The notes below the pieces were generated by a model, which made no database searches, was not told where the DNA came from, and worked only from the letters and a program-made list of their open reading frames with translations. Positions 25,039 through 32,195 of a stretch of DNA of 32,195 nt are shown here, piece by piece. Numbering within the stretch: position 1 is the first letter of the stretch; every line of letters begins with the position of its first letter. Origin of the DNA: Chromatiales bacterium (GTDB taxonomy: Bacteria; Pseudomonadota; Gammaproteobacteria; Chromatiales; Chromatiaceae); the NCBI GenBank assembly GCA_028284585.1, contig JANQRK010000095.1:1-32195 (forward strand). The letters run 5' to 3'. Made by a program: the position numbers and the translations under genes.

Positions 25039-26021
25039 GTGTCGCGCACTGTGTTGGGGTCGGATGTACCTGGGATCTGGTCGCTGCTGTTTGCAGGGTC
25101 GGGTTGCGTGGCCGGTGGCGACGCAGGGGCCTCGGCGTCCGCAGGTGCCTCCTTGTCCACGGGGGGGCTGACCGATATCTGGTTGGGTATCGTCCAGACC
25201 AGCAGCACCTCGCGCGTGCGATCGAGATGGGCGCGTGGTTCGGCGAATACGCTGGAGAACGGGGCGTCCGGTGAGCGATTGATGCGGGTGACGGTCGCCA
25301 CTGGATAACCCGGCGGGAACTTTCCGCCCAGACCCGAGGTGACCAGCAGGTCACCCTCGACGATATCCGAGTTGGTCGGCAGATAAGGCAGCGTGAGTTG
25401 ATCGATACGGCCGGTCCCGATCGCGATCGTCCGCAGGCCATTGCGCAACACCTGGACCGGCAGCGCGTGGCTGGTATCGGTAATCAGCACGACCGTGGCG
25501 TTCAGCGGCGTGACATGGGCCACTTGGCCCATGACCGCCCGGGCATCCAGCACCGGCTGGCCCTCGAAAACGCCCGAGGCCGCGCCCTTTTTGATGATTA
25601 CCTGTTGTTTGTACGGGTCGAGGTCGACCGAGGAGAGCTCGGCGACCAAAACCCGATCGCCGACTTTGAAAGATGAATCGACCAGATCGCGCAGGCGCAG
25701 GTTCTCGGCCTGTAGCGATTCGTACTTCTGCAACTCGACCTTCAGGCGCAGATTCTCTTGGTGTAGCTCGCGGTTGGTCTCGAGCAGGTCATCGCGGTTG
25801 CTGGTGATCTCGCTCAGCCAGCGCGAAGCCGTATAGGGCAGATCGGCCAGATACTGCAAAGGGTAGGTCAAGAAGGCCAAGGTGCTGCGCAGCTGCTGCA
25901 GATGATGGAAACGGTGGTCGATTACCAACAGGGCGAGTGACAGGGTGACGGCGACCACGAGGCGCGTAGTCTGCGACGGACCCTGGGCGAAGATCGGCTT
26001 GATGGTAAGGGTTCCCCTCAA
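25035..26021 (-). CDS. mreC: Rod shape-determining protein MreC
   Basis: MreC is a periplasmic scaffold that activates PBP2-RodA. The product (328 residues from TTG 26021) has one membrane segment (about 20-37), a coiled coil around 70-115 (LLETNRELHQENLRLKVELQ and onward) and the beta-rich domain ending VLLVWTIP; a Pro/Ala/Asp-rich tail of about 45 residues follows. The start is unusual: no ATG occurs before the membrane segment. TTG 26021 lacks a nearby ribosome site, whereas AGGGG (26014-26018) sits ten bases before an in-frame ATC (26001-26003), which would give I/M-KPIFAQGPS, the usual MreC opening. Either TTG or a rare ATC start is used. Confidence 0.92.
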   Translation of the reverse strand: MRGTLTIKPIFAQGPSQTTRLVVAVTLSLALLVIDHRFHHLQQLRSTLAFLTYPLQYLADLPYTASRWLSEITSNRDDLLETNRELHQENLRLKVELQKYESLQAENLRLRDLVDSSFKVGDRVLVAELSSVDLDPYKQQVIIKKGAASGVFEGQPVLDARAVMGQVAHVTPLNATVVLITDTSHALPVQVLRNGLRTIAIGTGRIDQLTLPYLPTNSDIVEGDLLVTSGLGGKFPPGYPVATVTRINRSPDAPFSSVFAEPRAHLDRTREVLLVWTIPNQISVSPPVDKEAPADAEAPASPPATQPDPANSSDQIPGTSDPNTVRDT

Positions 26022-26056
26022 AAACTATACGGCGCGAGCTTGCCTCGGTCGGCCAT

Positions 26057-27184
<1,128 letters not shown>

Positions 27185-27206
27185 TTAGTGGCCGGGAAAG
27201 ACGCGT

Positions 27207-27235
27207 AATCTAGCAATGGCCCCGGGGTTCGGCAA
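27207..27235 (-). promoter_or_regulatory. Candidate promoter of the mre operon
   Basis: On the minus strand, TTGCCG (27230-27235) and TAGATT (27207-27212) are 17 bases apart, and TGC directly before the latter gives an extended -10 (TGnTAGATT). Each box matches four of six sigma-70 consensus bases. It would give an mreB leader of about 95 bases. Picked by eye. Confidence 0.35.
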
Positions 27236-27328
27236 GCACGCGAGTGCGCTGTCGCTTTCGACGCCAACGGCGGATGTGGTAATTTTGCGAACTTGATTTG
27301 TCGCTATGCCGCGAGCGCCGCACCCGCC

Positions 27329-27616
27329 ATGTCCTTGTCTTCTGATGATGTCGCTAAGATCGCCCATCTCGCCCGGCTCGCGTTGGAGCCGAACGAGTGC
27401 GAGACTCTAGGACGCGAGCTGTCGAAGATCCTTGACCTGGTGGCCCAGATGGACGAAGTGGAGACCGCGTCGGTGATGCCGATGGCACATCCCCTCGAGA
27501 TGGCGCAACGGCTGCGTCCGGATGAGGTCGGTGAGTCCGATCGGCGGGCGCGTTACCAAGCCAATGCGCCGGCGGTCGAGGATGGCCTGTTTCTGGTGCC
27601 GAAGGTGATCGAGTGA
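27329..27616 (+). CDS. gatC: Asp-tRNA(Asn)/Glu-tRNA(Gln) amidotransferase subunit C
   Basis: GatC is the small subunit that wraps around GatA and stabilises the GatCAB complex. The 95-residue product begins MSLSSDDVAKIAHLARLALEPNE and continues with the family pattern ELSKILDLVAQMDEVETASVMPMAHPL and RYQANAPAVEDGLFLVPKVIE. ATG 27329 gives the normal length; a TTG 36 bases upstream is also in frame. No clear ribosome site. It leads the gatC-gatA-gatB cluster, with 92 bp to gatA. Confidence 0.95.
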   Translation: MSLSSDDVAKIAHLARLALEPNECETLGRELSKILDLVAQMDEVETASVMPMAHPLEMAQRLRPDEVGESDRRARYQANAPAVEDGLFLVPKVIE

Positions 27617-27708
27617 GCGCCGACAGCCCCTTCGCGGTTCGGATCGCGGCATTGGACGGATGCTCTGCGCGACCTCTGCCGCTGCCGCCAGAAACTTTCA
27701 ACTAGCCG

Positions 27709-29163
27709 ATGCACGATAAGACCCTCACGCAACTCGCGGCGGCCATGAGTGCCGGCGAGCTATCGAGTGTCGAGCTGACGCACCTTATGCTGCAGCGCAT
27801 AGCGGCACAGGATGCGGCACTGAACAGCTTCGTTAGCGTCACCGAAGAGGCCGCACTCGCCCAGGCCAAGGTGGCGGATGAGCGACGGGCCGCGGGTGAC
27901 GCTGGCCCACTGACCGGGATCCCGATCGCGCACAAAGACATCTTCTGCACCCAAGACGTCCTTACCAGCTGCGGTTCGCGTATGTTGGAGAACTTCATCG
28001 CGCCCTACGACGCCACCGTCGTGGCCAATCTGCAGGCCGCGGGCGCGGTGATGCTGGGCAAGACCAACATGGACGAGTTCGCGATGGGCTCGTCGAATGA
28101 GACCAGCTACTTTGGCCCGGTGCGCAATCCCTGGGATACCGAGACCGTGCCCGGCGGCTCCTCCGGTGGCTCGGCCGCGGCCGTGGCGGCCCGCTTGTGT
28201 GTCGCCGCAACCGGGACGGACACCGGCGGCTCGATCCGCCAACCGGCCGCGTTGACCGGGATCACCGGCTTGAAGCCCACTTACGGGCGCTGTTCGCGTT
28301 GGGGCATGGTGGCCTTCGCCTCGTCGCTGGATCAGGCCGGACCCATGACACGCAGCGCCGAAGATGCGGCCTTGATGTTGGCCGGCATGGCCGGCTTCGA
28401 CGAGCGCGACTCGACCAGTGCGCAACGGCCGGTCGACGACTATGCCGCTGCGCTGAGCAACCCTGTAAAAGGGGTGCGCATCGGTGTCGTCCAGGAGTTC
28501 ATGGGCGAGGGCCTGGCTGCCGGTGTGGCCAGCTCGGTGACGGCGGCGCTCGATGAGCTGCGGCGCCTGGGTGCCGAGATCGTCGAGGTGAGCCTGCCGA
28601 ATGCCGGATTGTCGGTGCCGGCCTACTATGTAGTGGCGCCGGCCGAGTGCTCGTCGAATCTGGCGCGTTTCGATGGCGTGCGCTATGGCCATCGCTGCGC
28701 CGATCCAAGCGACCTCGAAGATCTTTACAAGCGCTCCCGATCCGAGGGCTTCGGGCCGGAGGTCAAAAGGCGCATCATGATCGGTACCTATGCGCTGTCC
28801 GCGGGCTATTACGATGCCTACTATCTGAAGGCACAGAAGGTCCGGCAGTTGATCGCCAAGGATTTCCGTCAGGCCTTCGAACAGTGCGATGTGATCGCCA
28901 GCCCGACCACGCCGGATACCGCCTTCCGGCTTGGCGACAAGGCGGACGACCCGGTGTCGATGTATCTACAGGACATCTATACCATCGCGGTGAATCTGGC
29001 CGGCCTGCCGGCACTGTCGATACCGGCACCGGCCAGCGGCGGCATGCCGGTCGGTCTGCAGTTGATTGGTGAGGTTTTCGACGAGGCAAGGTTGTTGAAT
29101 GTCGCCCACCAGCTGCAGTCGGTGACCGACTGGCATCAGCAGGCGCCCGCGGGATTCGAATAG
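27709..29163 (+). CDS. gatA: Asp-tRNA(Asn)/Glu-tRNA(Gln) amidotransferase subunit A
   Basis: GatA is the glutaminase that frees ammonia from glutamine and feeds it through a channel to GatB. The 484-residue protein is an amidase-signature enzyme with the Ser-cisSer-Lys triad: Lys76 in IAHKDIFC, Ser151 in GGSSGGS and nucleophile Ser175 in [12 protein letters not shown]. Length and motifs are normal. No strong ribosome site precedes the ATG. It ends eight bases before gatB. Confidence 0.97.
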   Translation: MHDKTLTQLAAAMSAGELSSVELTHLMLQRIAAQDAALNSFVSVTEEAALAQAKVADERRAAGDAGPLTGIPIAHKDIFCTQDVLTSCGSRMLENFIAPYDATVVANLQAAGAVMLGKTNMDEFAMGSSNETSYFGPVRNPWDTETVPGGSSGGSAAAVAARLCVAATGTDTGGSIRQPAALTGITGLKPTYGRCSRWGMVAFASSLDQAGPMTRSAEDAALMLAGMAGFDERDSTSAQRPVDDYAAALSNPVKGVRIGVVQEFMGEGLAAGVASSVTAALDELRRLGAEIVEVSLPNAGLSVPAYYVVAPAECSSNLARFDGVRYGHRCADPSDLEDLYKRSRSEGFGPEVKRRIMIGTYALSAGYYDAYYLKAQKVRQLIAKDFRQAFEQCDVIASPTTPDTAFRLGDKADDPVSMYLQDIYTIAVNLAGLPALSIPAPASGGMPVGLQLIGEVFDEARLLNVAHQLQSVTDWHQQAPAGFE

Positions 29164-29170
29164 GAGTCGC

Positions 29171-30619
29171 ATGATGCAGTGGGAGACCGTCATTGGACTC
29201 GAGATCCATACCCAGCTCGCGACTTGTTCGAAGATCTTCTCCGGGTCCTCGACCGCGTTCGGTGCCGCGCCGAACACCCAGGCCTCGTTGATCGATTTGG
29301 CCATGCCGGGGGTCTTGCCAGTGCTGAACCGAGACGCAGTGCGCATGGCAGTGCGCTTCGGCAAGGCGATCGATGCCCAGGTCGCCGAGCGTTCGGTGTT
29401 CGCGCGCAAGAACTACTTCTACCCGGACCTGCCCAAGGGCTACCAGATCAGCCAGTACGAGCTGCCCATCGTTGGCGAAGGCGCGGTCGAGATTCGCCTT
29501 GAAGATGACGTATGCAAGACGGTCGGTGTCACCCGCGCCCACCTCGAAGAGGATGCCGGTAAATCCTTGCACGAGGATTTCCAGGGCCTGACGGGGATCG
29601 ATCTCAACCGGGCCGGCACACCTTTGCTCGAGATCGTCTCGGAGCCCGATATGCGCTCGGCGCGCGAGGCCGTCGCCTACGCCAAGAAGATCTATCAGAT
29701 CGTGACCTACATCGGCATCTGCGACGGCAATATGCAAGAGGGGTCGTTCCGCATGGATGCCAATGTCTCGATCCGGCCCAAGGGCCAAGCCGAGTTCGGG
29801 ACCCGGGCCGAACTCAAGAACATCAACTCGTTCCGCTTTTTGGAGAAGGCGATCAACTTCGAGGTCGAACGTCAGATCGAGGTGCTCGAGGACGGCGGAA
29901 AGGTCGTGCAAGAGACCCGGCTGTACGATGCGAACAAGGACGAGACGCGCTCGATGCGCTCCAAGGAGGAGGCCAACGACTACCGCTATTTCCCCGACCC
30001 GGACCTGCTGCCGGTGGAGATCGACCAGGCGTTCATCGATGAGGTGGTCGCCGAGATGCCCGAGCTGCCGGATGCCAGACGGGCGCGCTTCGAAGCCGGG
30101 TACGGCTTGTCCGCCTATGATGCCGACGTGCTCACCAGCAGCCGCACCCAGGCCAATTACTTCGAGACCGCCGCGCAGATCGCCGGTGATGCCAAGCTGA
30201 CCGCCAACTGGGTGATGGGCGAGTTGGCCGCGGCACTCAACAAAACCGGGGCCGAGATCGACGACAGCCCGGTCGATGCGCCGGCCCTGGGTCAGTTGGT
30301 CGCGCGCATCAGCGACAACACCATTTCGGGCAAGATCGCCAAGGATGTGTTCGCGGCGATGTGGGAGGGTGAAGGCAGTGCGGATGCGGTGATCGAAGCT
30401 AAAGGACTGAAGCAGATCACCGATAGCGGTGCTATCGAGGCGCTGGTCGACGAGGTGCTGGCGGCCAATCCGGGGCAGGTCGAGAATTACCGCGCGGCGG
30501 ACCCGGCCAAGCAGCCGAAGATGCTCGGCTTCTTTGTCGGTCAGATTATGAAGAAGTCACAGGGTAAGGCGAATCCACAGCAGGTCAACGCGCTGCTTCG
30601 TCAGAAACTGGGCGCCTAG
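29171..30619 (+). CDS. gatB: Asp-tRNA(Asn)/Glu-tRNA(Gln) amidotransferase subunit B
   Basis: GatB phosphorylates the misacylated Glu or Asp on tRNA and amidates it with ammonia from GatA. The 482-residue product has GLEIHTQL (9-16), [39 protein letters not shown] and [13 protein letters not shown], then the helical and YqeY-like C-terminal tRNA-binding region ending [17 protein letters not shown] lies just upstream of ATG 29171, and a second ATG follows directly. The set suggests the host makes Gln-tRNA, Asn-tRNA or both by the indirect route. Confidence 0.97.
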   Translation: MMQWETVIGLEIHTQLATCSKIFSGSSTAFGAAPNTQASLIDLAMPGVLPVLNRDAVRMAVRFGKAIDAQVAERSVFARKNYFYPDLPKGYQISQYELPIVGEGAVEIRLEDDVCKTVGVTRAHLEEDAGKSLHEDFQGLTGIDLNRAGTPLLEIVSEPDMRSAREAVAYAKKIYQIVTYIGICDGNMQEGSFRMDANVSIRPKGQAEFGTRAELKNINSFRFLEKAINFEVERQIEVLEDGGKVVQETRLYDANKDETRSMRSKEEANDYRYFPDPDLLPVEIDQAFIDEVVAEMPELPDARRARFEAGYGLSAYDADVLTSSRTQANYFETAAQIAGDAKLTANWVMGELAAALNKTGAEIDDSPVDAPALGQLVARISDNTISGKIAKDVFAAMWEGEGSADAVIEAKGLKQITDSGAIEALVDEVLAANPGQVENYRAADPAKQPKMLGFFVGQIMKKSQGKANPQQVNALLRQKLGA

Positions 30620-30680
30620 TGCACCCGATAGGCCTCCGCCCGGATATGGAGTGCCGTCATTTCTCTTGCAGGTAGCCACA

Positions 30681-31715
30681 GTGACCGATATCGAGATCCG
30701 CGCCGCCGTCGAGGCCGATGCCAGCGACTGGGATGACTATGTCTTGGCGCACCCGCAAGGGACCTTTTTTCATCGCTATGGTTGGAAGCGCCTGATCGAG
30801 TCCACCTATCGCTATCCGGGTCATTATTTGTTGGCGCGACGCGATACCGCGATTTGTGGGGTTTTTCCGCTCGGCGAGGTGCGTCACCTACTGTTCGGCC
30901 ACTCGCTGATCTCGGTGCCGTTCGCGGTCTACGGTGGGGCGCTGGCCGATGACGACCGGGTGCGCGCGGCACTCGAGGCGCAAGCGGTCGACCTGGCACA
31001 ACAACGCCGAGTCGATCACCTCGAGGTGCGTAACCAGCAGCCGGTATGCGACGACTGGCTGCGCAAGGACGGCCTGTACGTCACCTTCCGGCGCGAGATC
31101 AGTGCTGACCATGACGCGAACATGAGCGCCATCCCGCGCAAGCAACGGGCGATGGTGCGCAAGGGAATCAAGGCCGGCCTGATCGGCGAGACCGATGACG
31201 GCATCGAAAACCTCTACCAGGCGTATTCCGAGAGTGTGCGAAACCTGGGTACCCCGGTGTTTCCCAAGGCCCACTTTCGCGCGATTCGCGCCGAGTTCGG
31301 TGACGATGTCGATGTGCTGACCGTGTGTCACGAAGGGCAGGTGGTCGCCTCGGTGATGAGCTACTACTTTCGCGACCAAGTGCTGCCCTTCTATGGCGGC
31401 GGCATCTCGGCGGCACGCCATCTGGCCGCCAATGATTTCATGTACTGGGAAGTGATGCGCCGCGCGGTCGAGCGCGGTTGCCGGGTGTTCGATTTCGGGC
31501 GCAGCAAGCGCGACACCGGCTCGTACCGCTTCAAGCGCCACTGGGGCTTCGAACCGGAACCGCTCAGCTATGAATACCGTCTGGTCAAGGCGCGCGAGAT
31601 GCCGGATCTCAATCCCAACAATCCGAAGTACCGCCTGTTTATCAATGCCTGGAAACGGTTGCCGGTTGGTGTCAGTCGGGCGGTTGGTCCTTGGTTGGCG
31701 CGTGGGCTGGCCTGA
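30681..31715 (+). CDS. FemAB-like GNAT-fold protein (XrtA/PEP-CTERM-associated type)
   Basis: The 344-residue protein resembles FemAB-family aminoacyl/acyl transferases of the exosortase-associated type (TIGR03019-like): WDDYVLAHPQGTFFHRYGWKRLIE near the start, RKQRAMVRKGIKAGL mid-chain, and VFDFGRSKRDTGSYRFKRHWGFEPEPLSYEY near the end. Such genes usually sit in exopolysaccharide/PEP-CTERM clusters; the substrate is unknown. I use GTG 30681, which has AGG eight bases upstream and begins at the conserved region; GTG 30651 lacks a usable site. It lies 61 bp after gatB, and the mobile-element edge follows, with no exosortase or polysaccharide gene in the window. Confidence 0.85.
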   Translation: MTDIEIRAAVEADASDWDDYVLAHPQGTFFHRYGWKRLIESTYRYPGHYLLARRDTAICGVFPLGEVRHLLFGHSLISVPFAVYGGALADDDRVRAALEAQAVDLAQQRRVDHLEVRNQQPVCDDWLRKDGLYVTFRREISADHDANMSAIPRKQRAMVRKGIKAGLIGETDDGIENLYQAYSESVRNLGTPVFPKAHFRAIRAEFGDDVDVLTVCHEGQVVASVMSYYFRDQVLPFYGGGISAARHLAANDFMYWEVMRRAVERGCRVFDFGRSKRDTGSYRFKRHWGFEPEPLSYEYRLVKAREMPDLNPNNPKYRLFINAWKRLPVGVSRAVGPWLARGLA

Positions 31716-32146
31716 CACAGCTAGAACCCTTGTGGGGCCGAGCTTGGTGCCGGTGATCTTGCGCAGTACCCTTAAGGTATTCTAGAAAAGGTTAGTGGTC
31801 AGACGCTCTCTCCAAATTTGCACAGGATGTGTATAGCGATGAATCATCAGAAAGAAGTCGGTCTATGCCCGGTAGCCTTTCCAAAATCGCTTGATCCGCC
31901 GATCAGGCAACCTGCTGCTCGAATCCACGCATACAGATCCCCTTTGATGCGTCAAGCACTGCTTGGGAGCAAGTGCCGAACAAATTGCCGCATAACACAA
32001 TACAAATGCTGGCTTCATAATCCCATTACCAGTGCTGGTCACATAATCCGCTGTTGAACTAAACCGCTTCGCGGCAGCTGGGTTGTGTCGAGTACTGAGG
32101 CAAGGCGATTGACCATGCTCCCCGAAGACCACTGTCGGTCTTTATC
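31716..32146. other. Intergenic region before a probable mobile element
   Basis: About 430 bases with no convincing gene; the open frames here are rich in Cys, Arg and Ser and match nothing I know. It contains CCTTAAGG, a palindrome (about 31767-31774), the direct repeat at 32007-32050 and the stem CCGC-TTC-GCGG around 32065. It probably spans the boundary between chromosomal DNA and the element whose recombinase starts at 32161. Confidence 0.4.
32007..32050 (+). repeat. Imperfect direct repeat near the recombinase start
   Basis: TGCTGGCTTCATAATCCC (32007-32024) and TGCTGGTCACATAATCCG (32033-32050) match at 14 of 18 positions with a 26-base period; the common core is TGCTGGnnnCATAATCC. Spacing and position, about 110 bases upstream of the probable tyrosine recombinase gene, would fit protein-binding repeats at an element end. 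This role is inference. Confidence 0.4.
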
Positions 32147-32160
32147 AGAGGAGCGGGACG

Positions 32161-32195
32161 ATGACGGCGTTACGTCAACAGATGATCGATGCCAT
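32161..32195 (+). CDS. Probable tyrosine recombinase/integrase, truncated by window end
   Basis: Only the first codons are visible: MTALRQQMIDAM, preceded by a strong AGAGGAG site (32147-32153) seven bases before the ATG. This opening resembles the N-terminal SAM-like arm of phage-type integrases that travel with IS91-like transposases (the family pattern being LRQRMIEDMQLRGLSPRT), but the catalytic Arg-His-Arg-Tyr residues lie beyond the window. The family call rests on a dozen residues and is tentative. Confidence 0.5.
   Translation, partial: MTALRQQMIDA

Noticed and set aside
27760..28692. 310-codon minus-strand frame opposite gatA
   Set aside because: Antisense shadow; gatA shows all amidase motifs and the antisense product matches nothing.
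28775..29911. 378-codon minus-strand frame opposite gatA and gatB
   Set aside because: Antisense shadow across two certain genes, with no ribosome site or domain.
31863..32132. 89-codon minus-strand frame in the right intergenic region
   Set aside because: Cys/Ser-rich with no family, and it would cross the direct repeat and the probable element end.

Overview
The window looks like a chromosomal segment of a fairly GC-rich gammaproteobacterium, most likely of the Chromatiales (purple sulfur bacterium type). This placement is inferred from gene families and gene order only: mreBCD-mrdA-rodA-mltB-rlpA-dacA-dat-ybeD-lipB in one run, gatCAB diverging from mreB, and a light/photo-oxidative-stress gene set. 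No rRNA, tRNA or photosynthesis gene was seen.

Layout. (1) 1-3200: an accessory-looking edge with a fragment of an interspersed repeat, a CMP-sialic-acid-type cytidylyltransferase, a TraB-family membrane protein, a small lipoprotein, and a 54-bp near-perfect palindrome that shares 16 bases with the repeat at the left edge. (2) 3300-9040: the protein AMPylase SelO on the plus strand, then on the minus strand a SIMPL-domain periplasmic protein, a large double-DUF1538 membrane protein and a 395-residue protein that I read as three tandem PII-like modules. (3) 9649-16600: a light/singlet-oxygen defence island with photolyase, a LitR-like MerR regulator without the cobalamin motif, an exported glutathione peroxidase, and a divergent operon of FAD oxidoreductase, DUF1365 protein and cyclopropane-synthase-type methyltransferase. 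These last three are the kinds of gene found in furan/cyclopropane fatty acid pathways. (4) 16611-27106: eleven minus-strand genes for rod shape, peptidoglycan synthesis and remodelling, and lipoylation, many with overlapping stop/start codons. (5) 27329-30619: gatC, gatA and gatB for transamidation of Glu-tRNA(Gln)/Asp-tRNA(Asn). (6) 30681-32195: a FemAB-like protein of the exosortase/EPS type, then an intergenic stretch with a direct repeat and the first codons of a probable tyrosine recombinase cut by the window end.

How it works together. MreBCD, PBP2 and RodA form the elongasome. MltB, RlpA and the DD-carboxypeptidase trim the wall it makes, and the D-amino acid transaminase can supply or recycle D-amino acids. 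In the island, photolyase repairs UV damage, the peroxidase removes lipid peroxides, and the three-gene operon is predicted to modify membrane unsaturated fatty acids, possibly all under the MerR regulator. The DUF1538/PII-like pair is the best candidate for an under-described system: a membrane protein of unknown function next to a single-chain PII-like pseudo-trimer.
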